A stretch of DNA of 64,000 nt from the NCBI GenBank assembly GCA_016183805.1, contig JACPDX010000082.1, forward strand, positions 1 through 64,000. The letters are read 5' to 3'. Origin of the DNA: Bacteroidota bacterium. GTDB lineage: Bacteria > Bacteroidota > Bacteroidia > Flavobacteriales_E > Vicingaceae. A model generated the notes under the pieces. The model made no database searches and was not told where the DNA came from. It saw only the letters and a list, made by a program, of their open reading frames with translations. The position numbers and the translations under genes were made by a program. Each line of letters begins with the position of its first letter. Within the stretch, counting starts at the first letter, position 1. Of the stretch, positions 8,317 through 15,916 are shown one piece after another.

Positions 8317-9269
8317 TAATTTATTGTAAATGCTCTCATTGTTGTAAATCCACTTACATTACCAGCTTCATCAGAAGATCTAACCCTCCAATAGTAAGTT
8401 CCCAAGCCCAATGAATCTGTATAGTTGTTTGATGTTCCTCTCCCAGATTTAAATAAAACTGACCCATTGATGTCAGTATAGAAAAATATACTATCGGTTA
8501 ACGAAGTCCCATTATCTGTAGATGGATGAGTCCATGTGTAAGTGTAATTTGAATCACCTAAAATGGCATTATTCAATGGTAAACTTAATGCAACAGTATC
8601 AGGAATTCCTGTATCAATGGTCAATGTTCGTTTCGAATAGCCAGTAAAGGTATTTGACACTGAATTTTCTGCCTGTATTCCCCACTCATACACTCCATCA
8701 TTTAAAACAACAGTGTATTCTAAATTAGTGGTAGATATCGGAAAACCTGTTACCGAATTACCACTCCAAGAATTTTCCCTGATGTCTATGTTATAATTGC
8801 TGGCTAGATAAATACCATCCCACCTTAACGTATTTGAATTTAGGTTCGAAAAAAAATCTGCACTTGGCGAGTTCAATACTACTGTTTGGGTGGTGATATC
8901 ATTGGTACTATCAACGACTAATGAGAAGGTTGTATAATACGTTTCACTTCCATTATTTATTCCCTTTACCCTCCATTGAAAACTTCCGGGATAAAACGTG
9001 TAATTAAACTTGTTCAGCCCAATGGTGGTATCTAATACCAGCTTTATGGCAGAAGAAAAAGTTCCTTCTACTATTTGCATATTATATTGTTCAGCCCCAT
9101 CTAATTCATCCCACCAAAAGGTATGTGTTAAGATAACTGTCTGCAAATTATTTGCTGGTGCTCTTAATACAACCATATCATGAGAAATATCTTCCTCTAT
9201 AAAGTCTTTACATGAAAACAGCACAATTGTTAACAGTAATATTGACAGGTTTTTACAAATTATTTTCAT
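8316..9269 (-). CDS. Lipoprotein with three fibronectin-III-like modules inside the secretion operon
   Basis: The 317-residue protein has a lipobox (LFSC, Cys20). It is followed by three similar modules of about 90 residues (roughly 35-125, 128-222, 225-317), each with a Trp/Tyr pattern such as TFWWDELDGAEQYNMQI, TLRWDGIYLASNYNIDI and TYTWTHPSTDNGTSL. It overlaps the start of the next gene by one base and the GspM-like gene end by 17 bases. It occupies the place where other systems carry PilP or a pilotin, so it might anchor or pilot the secretin or present an adhesive surface. That role is inference from position. Confidence 0.7.
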   Translation of the reverse strand: MKIICKNLSILLLTIVLFSCKDFIEEDISHDMVVLRAPANNLQTVILTHTFWWDELDGAEQYNMQIVEGTFSSAIKLVLDTTIGLNKFNYTFYPGSFQWRVKGINNGSETYYTTFSLVVDSTNDITTQTVVLNSPSADFFSNLNSNTLRWDGIYLASNYNIDIRENSWSGNSVTGFPISTTNLEYTVVLNDGVYEWGIQAENSVSNTFTGYSKRTLTIDTGIPDTVALSLPLNNAILGDSNYTYTWTHPSTDNGTSLTDSIFFYTDINGSVLFKSGRGTSNNYTDSLGLGTYYWRVRSSDEAGNVSGFTTMRAFTIN

Positions 9270-9801
9270 CTTTTATTGCTTTTATGTCTTGTATATAAAT
9301 GGTTGAATGTAATTCTCTTTTTCTTTTGTATAGTTCCTTGGTTGTTTCAAAATTAACTGACACAACTTTGCCGATTTGATAATTCTGCTCTAAAAAATAA
9401 ACGAGTTTTAAAAGATTTATAAAATCTCCTTCTACTGTAACTTTTGCAGTTTTTGTTACATAACCATTGTTTGAACTAATAAATGGTTGAGGGAAATCTT
9501 GTAAAACCAATGCTTTTTTTTGATTGTATTGAGTAATCGATTCTAATAATAATTGATGAACATTGGTCTCATGTTGGTTTTTGTCCCCAATTAACTGTTC
9601 AATTTTTAGTAACTTTTGTTTGATAGATTGAATTTGTTTAGGAGCATCAATATTTTCAATAATTTGACCCTCTAATGTATTATTTTCAATGGCTAGGTTT
9701 AATGTGTCTGATATGGCTAGATTGTATAATATAACGCAAAATAACCCTCCTGATATAAGAAGATATAATAGTTTGTTTTTATATGTTATCTTTTTTTTCA
9801 A
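9253..9801 (-). CDS. GspM/PilO-like inner-membrane protein
   Basis: The 182-residue protein has a basic N-terminus, one membrane helix (about 12-30), a coiled-coil-prone segment (40-85), and a compact C-terminal domain (95-165) with the beta-alpha pattern of PilO/GspM ferredoxin-like folds (KVTVEGDFINLLKLVYFLEQ). It follows the GspL/PilN-like gene with a 4-base overlap. The pair normally forms a heterodimer linking GspE and GspF to the secretin. Sequence conservation in this family is low, so the call depends on topology and position. Confidence 0.62.
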   Translation of the reverse strand: MKKKITYKNKLLYLLISGGLFCVILYNLAISDTLNLAIENNTLEGQIIENIDAPKQIQSIKQKLLKIEQLIGDKNQHETNVHQLLLESITQYNQKKALVLQDFPQPFISSNNGYVTKTAKVTVEGDFINLLKLVYFLEQNYQIGKVVSVNFETTKELYKRKRELHSTIYIQDIKAIKDENNL

Positions 9802-11015
9802 TTGATACTGATTTCTATTTCAAATTCTCCGGCTGTTTCAATATTTTTTTGAATGAAAGAGATGACAATAATGTCTGTAACCCATTTGTATTTCTTTATT
9901 TCTTTAATCCAATAATTTAACTCTATACTACTGCTAACAGAACCCATCAACTTTATTTTATTATAATTGAACAGAATGTCTTCAGATTTTTTAATTTGTT
10001 TCTCTAAAGGGTTAATAAACAATTGATTTAATTGAATGCTATTAGGTGTACTCAACGCGATTTGGTCTGCATAGAAAGAAACTTTTGATGCTTGTGTTAA
10101 GCCACTATTTTTTACAAATTCTTCCTTGATTAATAACTCATTTTGAAGAACACCCAATTCATCGATATATTTTTTATTGCTACTCACTTGATATTGCAAG
10201 GTATTGTTAATGGTTTGATAGCTATTATATAACAACATATTTCCAATGGTAAGGAGAAAAAAGAATACCAATATTGAAAAACCAACAGCTACATATTTGT
10301 TCTTATTGTAAAATTCTTCTTCAATTGCCGTTATTTCATTACAGAGAATAGGATTTAACTCCCTTAATGGAATAAAATGACTCAACCCTGAACCAAAGGC
10401 AATTAATTCATGAGAATTAACATGCTCTCCTTCTATATTATATTCTTCCCCTTCTGATACACTAGCTAAACTATCCATTTGAATAATGGTGTTATTTTCA
10501 ACAAGTAATTCATACAAAGTAGTCTTAATCACTGGATGATCAACAAGAGGGATGATGTTCTCCAAAATAAATGGACCTAAATAGACTTGAACACTAAACA
10601 GATTTTGCTCTTTGAATTTATATATTAAACCATCCAGCAAGTCTTTTCTAATAATCGAAACCCAACATTCATTACTTAACACATTGGATTTCTGAAGATA
10701 AAAATCTTTTAATACTGCATTAGGTAAGACCTGGCTTAGTAATTCCTGATCTTTTGTATAGTCGTTAAACTTAACTTTTTTGTGTATAATCCCTTTCCCT
10801 CCAATGGAAAAATAGATGGGGAGTTTTTTAGTGTTGATTTTTGCTAATTCTTCTAAAGTAATATCCACCCATCTTTTATTGATTTCTATATGCTCTTTTT
10901 TAACCTCTAATTCTTGAGCAATTAAAGTAAAACTGTCTTTTGTATTGAATAACAATTCAACGCCAATTGCAGCCTTCCCTTTAATAAGTTTATATGTATT
11001 TAAAAAATTTAACAC
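9798..11015 (-). CDS. GspL / PilM-PilN-like assembly protein
   Basis: The 405-residue protein has a cytoplasmic region (1-240), one membrane helix (about 241-263, YVAVGFSILVFFFLLTIGN), a coiled coil (265-305) and a periplasmic C-terminal domain ending in a PilN-like pattern (SSIELNYWIKEIKKYKWV). This is the layout of GspL, or of a fused PilM-PilN, which binds the GspE ATPase and pairs with GspM. The cytoplasmic actin-like fold is not obvious by eye. It lies 3 bp after the secretin gene. Confidence 0.65.
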   Translation of the reverse strand: MLNFLNTYKLIKGKAAIGVELLFNTKDSFTLIAQELEVKKEHIEINKRWVDITLEELAKINTKKLPIYFSIGGKGIIHKKVKFNDYTKDQELLSQVLPNAVLKDFYLQKSNVLSNECWVSIIRKDLLDGLIYKFKEQNLFSVQVYLGPFILENIIPLVDHPVIKTTLYELLVENNTIIQMDSLASVSEGEEYNIEGEHVNSHELIAFGSGLSHFIPLRELNPILCNEITAIEEEFYNKNKYVAVGFSILVFFFLLTIGNMLLYNSYQTINNTLQYQVSSNKKYIDELGVLQNELLIKEEFVKNSGLTQASKVSFYADQIALSTPNSIQLNQLFINPLEKQIKKSEDILFNYNKIKLMGSVSSSIELNYWIKEIKKYKWVTDIIVISFIQKNIETAGEFEIEISIN

Positions 11016-11018
11016 TGG

Positions 11019-12917
11019 TTAATAAATTACAGTCGGTTTAATAAAGATGTTTAGTTTGCTTTTCGACTTCTCTCGGCTTCGGCTACTGAAAAACCATTTA
11101 ATGATAGGGATTCTTGATAAAAAAGGAACACCTCGACCAGATTCACGAATGGCTTTTTCTTCAAGTCCACCTAATAGAATCATTTCTTGGTCTTTCACTC
11201 GAATTAATGAAGTAAAATCTCTTGATACGGTACCTGGAGGTGCTCCTGGTTCAATTTTTTCAGTAAAATCAGATTGAGAAACGGATATTTCCATCGTAAT
11301 TTGGTCGTCTCCTGAAACAAAAGGTTTAATGGTTACGGCTAAATCTGCATTGACCGATTTATATACTCTAGTGTTTATTGTTTGTGTAGTTTGATTAGCA
11401 AGTGTGTTGGTGGTTTGTTCAACATAATATTCGGTGTTTCCGATTTTCATCGTAGCTTCATTACCATTTAATGTCGCTAGTTTTGGTGTCGATTTTACCC
11501 TCAAAACCCCTTGTGTTTCAAGAGCCTTGATGTTTAAGTAAAAGTTGGGAGTTACTTTGCCTAAGTTTAAGATTCCATAACCATTAAAGCTTTCTATTAA
11601 ATTATTAATAGAGGTACTGCTTAGATTCATGTTGGCTTCTGGAAAAACGGTTCCTTTGGTAGTGGCAGGGTTTTCACCTAATCCCATTTCAATTCCTGTG
11701 GTGTTGGTTCTGTTGCTTGAATAATCAACAATCATAACCTCAATGAGTACAACAGGAACAATCTTGTCAATTTTGAAGATAAAGTTTTCTATTTCTACAA
11801 TTTGGGGATGTGAACCACTTAGTATAAGACTATTTAAATCTACAAACTCCTTTACATCAACTCCTTTTTTAATATCATCAGGAATAACACCAAGAACCTT
11901 TTCTACTGAGCGGTGCTGTAGTTGAATAACTTTAGTTACTCGTAATCCTTCAGTTTCTCTTTTTCCAAATACATAAATACCATTTTTAATGTCGTAGGTT
12001 AGGTTGGTTCCATTAAACATGTTATCAAGTAATTCATTGAATGTTGTCGACTTGACATTGATTGTTGTTTTATCTTTAATTTCCGAAACAAAAAAGTAAT
12101 CAATGCCTAAATCTTTTGACACATTCTTAATAACATCCTCTATCAACACATCGACACCTATTACAGATACCTCTGAAGGTTTTTTGACTTCATAACTAAA
12201 CCCGCTTACTTTTTTGTTTGTACCAGCTGTATTTTTTTGAGGACTAGAATTAAAATTAGTAGAAGAATTTGTTTGTTCAACGTTAGTTTTTTGAATAATG
12301 TACGTATTGTCTTTTGTTATTACAATTTCCAAATCATTAGCTACACCCATGTTTTCTAGTGCATTATCAAAAGCCATGTCTTGAATATATACACTTACTT
12401 CTTTTGGAGCTACTCCTGAAGCTAACACTACATTTTTATTGGATTTTTGTGTAATAATCCTAACCACTTCGTCAATAGGGTTATTTTTTAAGTCTAGCGA
12501 TAATTTATCTGTTGATGAGTTATAATCGATATTTAACATTTTTACTGTTACTTCTTTTGGTTTTTCATATTTAACTATTGACATGATACTACCAATAAAA
12601 TTGATGTCTAAGTTGTATTCCTTGCAAATAAAAATCAACACATCAGAAACCGTGGCACTCACAAAATTATTGACAATGGATTGGTTAATAGAAGGGTCAA
12701 CACTTACATTTAATTTGTGAGCATCAGCAAGCCCTCTCATAAATTCCTGAATAGAAACTCCACTTACCGATAATTCTACTGTTTCTTCCAGTCCTGGAAT
12801 TTCTGTAGTTAAGGAGTTTAATTTAGATTCGATTTGTTTTATTCTATCGTCAGCATATACGCTTAAACTAAGAAAAACACAAATGACGATGGTTGCTATT
12901 TCTAAAAATCTTTTCAT
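11019..12917 (-). CDS. gspD: Type II/IV secretin (GspD/PilQ family)
   Basis: The 632-residue protein has a signal peptide (1-22). The N-terminal N0-like domain (about 48-115: VSIQEFMRGLADAHKLNVSV) is followed by N1-type modules to about 370 (VDLNSLILSGSHPQIVEIEN). The C-terminal secretin domain (380-632) has the family signatures VLIEVMIVDY, DQEMILLGGLEEKAIRESG and VPFLSRIPIIKWFF. Secretins form the gated outer-membrane channel of T2SS and type IV pili. The ATG is preceded by the gspE stop at 3 bp. Length is normal for the family. Confidence 0.92.
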   Translation of the reverse strand: MKRFLEIATIVICVFLSLSVYADDRIKQIESKLNSLTTEIPGLEETVELSVSGVSIQEFMRGLADAHKLNVSVDPSINQSIVNNFVSATVSDVLIFICKEYNLDINFIGSIMSIVKYEKPKEVTVKMLNIDYNSSTDKLSLDLKNNPIDEVVRIITQKSNKNVVLASGVAPKEVSVYIQDMAFDNALENMGVANDLEIVITKDNTYIIQKTNVEQTNSSTNFNSSPQKNTAGTNKKVSGFSYEVKKPSEVSVIGVDVLIEDVIKNVSKDLGIDYFFVSEIKDKTTINVKSTTFNELLDNMFNGTNLTYDIKNGIYVFGKRETEGLRVTKVIQLQHRSVEKVLGVIPDDIKKGVDVKEFVDLNSLILSGSHPQIVEIENFIFKIDKIVPVVLIEVMIVDYSSNRTNTTGIEMGLGENPATTKGTVFPEANMNLSSTSINNLIESFNGYGILNLGKVTPNFYLNIKALETQGVLRVKSTPKLATLNGNEATMKIGNTEYYVEQTTNTLANQTTQTINTRVYKSVNADLAVTIKPFVSGDDQITMEISVSQSDFTEKIEPGAPPGTVSRDFTSLIRVKDQEMILLGGLEEKAIRESGRGVPFLSRIPIIKWFFSSRSREKSKSKLNIFIKPTVIY

Positions 12918-12920
12918 TGT

Positions 12921-14036
12921 TTAATAATTACTCATTAACATGGAATAAACTTCATCCATCGATGTATCACCTTTTTCAAATAAATCAAAAGCATTGTCCA
13001 TCAACTGATTAATATTTTTGTTTTTTAACTCTTCTCTTACATTGAACTTTTCATTTTTAATACATTCCGAAAGTTCAAAGTCTATTGGCACAACTTCATA
13101 CACAGCTTTTCTTCCTTTATATCCTGTATAAAAACATTTTTCGCAACCAACAGGTTCATAATGGCATTTTAATGTTCGAGGAGCTTTATAATTACTTGGA
13201 AATAATGAAACATTAAATTCTTTCTGCTCTTTACAATTCGGACATAATAATCTTACCAAACGTTGAGCAACACTTAAGCTCAATGTGTTTGCTAATAGGT
13301 AAGAAGGCACTCCCATATCTATCATCCTAGATATAGTACCCCAAGCTGAATTGGTATGAATGGTAGATAAAACTAAATGCCCGGTAAGTGCAGCTCGAAT
13401 TGCCATTTGAGCGGTCTCTCCATCTCTTATTTCTCCGAGCATAATAACATCAGGGTCCTGACGCAAAAATGAACGTAAAGCCGATGCAAAACCTAAGCCG
13501 ATATCTTCTTTTAACTGTACTTGATTGATTCCTTCTAGGGTGTATTCAATAGGGTCTTCAATGGTTAAGATGTTGGTTTTTTCTTCGTTTAATATTTTTA
13601 GGGTTGCGTATAGTGTGGTTGTTTTACCCGAACCTGTTGGACCACTAATCAGAATGATTCCATTGGGTTTTTTAATTCCTTCTAAATAATCTTTCAATTG
13701 TTTGGAATCAAATCCTAATTCATTAATATCAATATTAGTAGCATCTTTACTCAATAAACGCATCACTATTTTTTCTCCGTGTAAGGTGGGTAATAAAGAA
13801 ACCCTTATGTCAAATTTATGTGCTGCATTTTCAAAAGTTATCCTTCCGTCTTGAGGCAAACGTTTTTCGGCAATATCCAGATTAGCTTTAATCTTTAATT
13901 TGTTTACTAATGCTGGATAATCATTTGCAGGAATAACATATTTTTCAATTAGTTTTCCATCTATTCTTAATCGAACTCTACAACGTTCTTCATATTTTTC
14001 GATATGACACAAAATCATCGGAATTATTCGTATCAA
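12921..14036 (-). CDS. gspE: GspE/PilB secretion ATPase, catalytic part (frameshifted from its N-terminal domain)
   Basis: The 371 residues carry the whole motor: Walker A GPTGSGKT (132-139), Asp box (ILTIEDPIEY), Walker B DPDVIMLGEIRD (194-205), His box GHLVLSTIHTN, and a tetracysteine zinc site (C265, C268, C298, C301). The frame opens in the conserved region HIEKYEERCRVRLRIDG, where the usual preceding residues SDI are replaced by ILC. Initiation would need TTG at 14036 or ATG at 14021. The N-terminal domain lies in another frame at 13990-14316, overlapping by 47 bases. A deletion plus frameshift at about 14000-14036 is the simplest reading. A sequencing error or translation as two chains are alternatives. 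Confidence 0.85.
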   Translation of the reverse strand: MIRIIPMILCHIEKYEERCRVRLRIDGKLIEKYVIPANDYPALVNKLKIKANLDIAEKRLPQDGRITFENAAHKFDIRVSLLPTLHGEKIVMRLLSKDATNIDINELGFDSKQLKDYLEGIKKPNGIILISGPTGSGKTTTLYATLKILNEEKTNILTIEDPIEYTLEGINQVQLKEDIGLGFASALRSFLRQDPDVIMLGEIRDGETAQMAIRAALTGHLVLSTIHTNSAWGTISRMIDMGVPSYLLANTLSLSVAQRLVRLLCPNCKEQKEFNVSLFPSNYKAPRTLKCHYEPVGCEKCFYTGYKGRKAVYEVVPIDFELSECIKNEKFNVREELKNKNINQLMDNAFDLFEKGDTSMDEVYSMLMSNY

Positions 14037-14316
14037 AACTTATCGTTTCTGCTCTTTTGTTTTTATAGGTTAAGCGGTAATATTTTCCTAAGGTTTGATT
14101 AATTAATTCCGGTGATGTGGGGATGATTTTAATGGTTTTACCAAAAATCATTTCCAATTCATCACTCAAAGCCGAGTTCATTTTATCTTCATCGGCATAA
14201 AAAACCATCAAATCATTATCAACACTCTTAGGTACGATGTGGTAATGCCAAGCCTGTTCTGTTGAAATAGTCTGTTGCATTTCTGCACTCAATGGTATGT
14301 GTCTTGAATTACTCAT
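13990..14316 (-). CDS. gspE: N-terminal GspE (MshEN-like) fragment, frame-separated from the ATPase
   Basis: The 108-residue ORF has the pattern of the N-terminal domain of GspE/PilB ATPases: ISTEQAWHYHIVPKSVDND, then a short beta-alpha unit ending in LINQTLGKYYR and an acidic linker (TISFDTNNSDDFV). It then runs into YRKI and a stop. In an intact gene the linker would lead into SDIHIE and the ATPase core found in the other frame. Its start overlaps the prepilin peptidase gene by 8 bases. With the next ORF it makes one disrupted gspE (12921-14316, about 480 codons). Confidence 0.75.
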   Translation of the reverse strand: MSNSRHIPLSAEMQQTISTEQAWHYHIVPKSVDNDLMVFYADEDKMNSALSDELEMIFGKTIKIIPTSPELINQTLGKYYRLTYKNKRAETISFDTNNSDDFVSYRKI

Positions 14317-14824
14317 TCAATAAAATAATATCTTGATATACATTAAATGTTGGTATCAGTACATCAGCAACTAATACCATCATTAATAACACACTCATGG
14401 CTCCAGCTAAAGGAATTAACGTGTTTTTTTGTTTGTTAAACAGTATGATATATCCATAAATAATGGTAATTAGCATAATGCTGCCTAAATAAAACACGAT
14501 AAAATTCAAAGGAGAAAAAACAGTGGTTAGCACCAAAAAGAATAAGATATCGCCAAGCCCTAAATAAGTATCTACAATGTTTTTTAGTTTCTTTTCTTTT
14601 AACCAGACAAACAGGGTTACTCCCAATAAATTCATGACAATTATGGACAGATTAATTCCTGAATAGAGAATGAATTCCTGTACATCTATTTTTAATATGG
14701 CACTACCAATAAAAGCAACAAATAGTAGTGGTATTAAAAACCAGCTGATGCTCCTGCTTTTAAAGTCCTGAAAAACAACAACAGCCAATAATCCTAACAA
14801 TATGGTAAGTATGGTTAGTTCCAT
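14309..14824 (-). CDS. gspO: Prepilin peptidase, A24 aspartic protease family, short form
   Basis: The 171-residue membrane protein has about six hydrophobic segments. The two catalytic aspartates of type IV prepilin peptidases are visible: D20 in FQDFKSRSIS and D92 in the GxGD motif (LGLGDILFF, 88-96). The N-terminal cysteine-rich methyltransferase domain of classical PilD is absent, as in many short bacterial and archaeal homologues. It would process the four pseudopilins of this operon. It shares one base with the end of the pseudopilin gene upstream. Confidence 0.88.
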   Translation of the reverse strand: MELTILTILLGLLAVVVFQDFKSRSISWFLIPLLFVAFIGSAILKIDVQEFILYSGINLSIIVMNLLGVTLFVWLKEKKLKNIVDTYLGLGDILFFLVLTTVFSPLNFIVFYLGSIMLITIIYGYIILFNKQKNTLIPLAGAMSVLLMMVLVADVLIPTFNVYQDIILLNE

Positions 14825-15228
14825 TAATCTTTAACGGTTTCGGTAATGGTTCGGTCTTGATTAATTTCCCAAACATTAAATACACCATCGCCATCAAAAT
14901 CTTGCACAGCAGTGGCTCTTCCTATAAAAGTTGTGGTACTTGATTCTACTATTTCAATTTTATATCGAGCACCTCCATCTTCGGTAACTAATTTTTGTTG
15001 TTCAAAATCTATTTCTTCCAAATCGGATGAATATTTTGAAAACTCCATAAAATACAATCTTTCTAAAGAATAGATGTGTTCTAACTGGGAGGTTGCTTCT
15101 CCTTGTTTTGCTTTGGTTACTGCTTTCATTATGGACGGTACAGCCAATGCAGTTAAGATTCCTGCAATTAGTATTGCTCCCATTATTTGGAGCATGGAGT
15201 AGGCTTTTAATTTTTTATGTTTCCTCAT
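14824..15228 (-). CDS. gspG: Major pseudopilin (GspG-like) with calcium-type loop
   Basis: The 134-residue protein has a prepilin leader KKLKA, then YSMLQIMGAILIAGILTALA. Cleavage is predicted after Ala9. Residue +5 of the mature protein is Gln14 in place of the usual Glu, which is odd for a major subunit. The C-terminal region has DFDGDGVFNVWEI, a calcium-binding-like loop of the kind seen in GspG. It is the first gene of the operon. The 100 bases upstream (15229-15331) separate it from the broken LytTR gene, and no clear TAnnTTTG box is visible there. Confidence 0.8.
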   Translation of the reverse strand: MRKHKKLKAYSMLQIMGAILIAGILTALAVPSIMKAVTKAKQGEATSQLEHIYSLERLYFMEFSKYSSDLEEIDFEQQKLVTEDGGARYKIEIVESSTTTFIGRATAVQDFDGDGVFNVWEINQDRTITETVKD

Positions 15229-15331
15229 TTAAATTTGAATTGAATGAGGTTCTAAATTATATTAAAAAGGTTAATGAAAAGTGGAGTGGTTCATTTTTTT
15301 ATTTAACGGTAGTTATTGCTGATAAAAATTG

Positions 15332-15916
15332 TTACTTTATCAGCTTTAAAAACTCTACACGTCTTCTTCTAGATATTTCTATGGCAAGGTTTCCTTGAAG
15401 TATTACTTGATTTCTATCTTAGTAAAAAGTAACGATATAATCGGTATTGATTAAGCAACTTTTGTTTGCTCTAAAAAACGAATGTTCTTCTAGCATTTGC
15501 TCAAACGTAGCTAGTGGTTTTGCTGCTGTAATGACTTTGTTATTTTTTAACTGTATATCGGTATACCCAAAATCAGCATTACAATACACAATATCAGAAA
15601 TTGAAACAAATTCTATTTTGGTAGCACTTTTAATGGAAATAATATTCGGTTTTTTAGTCGAAGAATTGACTGAAACTAGTAAATTTTCTAATTCAACTTT
15701 TTGCTTTTCAACTTCTGCCAACTCCTCTTCAGTTTTTGTTAATCTATCTAAAAGCTGTTTCCAATCTTTTTGTTTTAATGTGGTAGATCTTGTTAGTTTG
15801 GGCTTGTAACGAAATCGATAATTTATAGTTTTATTGTATATAATTAAATAAATTTGTGAAACTGATAAGATGGATAAATAATAACTGTAAGTAATGAAGA
15901 GAATAACTTTAGTCAT
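15332..15916 (-). pseudogene. LytTR-domain regulator broken by a nonsense codon
   Basis: The frame reads a short coiled coil (about 50-85: RLTKTEEELAEVEKQKVEL) and a LytTR DNA-binding domain, then stops with TAA at 15419-15421 directly after TDYIVTFY. Past this codon the same frame continues as DRNQVILQGNLAIEISRRRR and VEFLK to a second stop at 15332-15334. The paralogues at 19442 and 37396 have FYKDRNQILL at the same place, so a Lys codon has become TAA. The 5' end has no good start except ATG at 15916, which overlaps the forward gene at 15894. It lies directly upstream of the secretion operon, on the same strand, and may once have controlled it. Confidence 0.75.
15848..15855 (+). promoter_or_regulatory. 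-7 box TAAATTTG for the SBBP protein gene
   Basis: TAAATTTG fits TAnnTTTG exactly and lies 38 bp upstream of the ATG at 15894. The upstream -33 element is not clear. The box lies inside the antisense 5' part of the broken LytTR gene. Confidence 0.4.

Noticed and set aside
3985-15228. Tad or classical type IV pilus operon
   Set aside because: The presence of GspF-, GspC-like and minor pseudopilin genes, the lack of PilT and the lack of Tad-type genes fit a T2SS-like system better, though a pilus function cannot be fully excluded.
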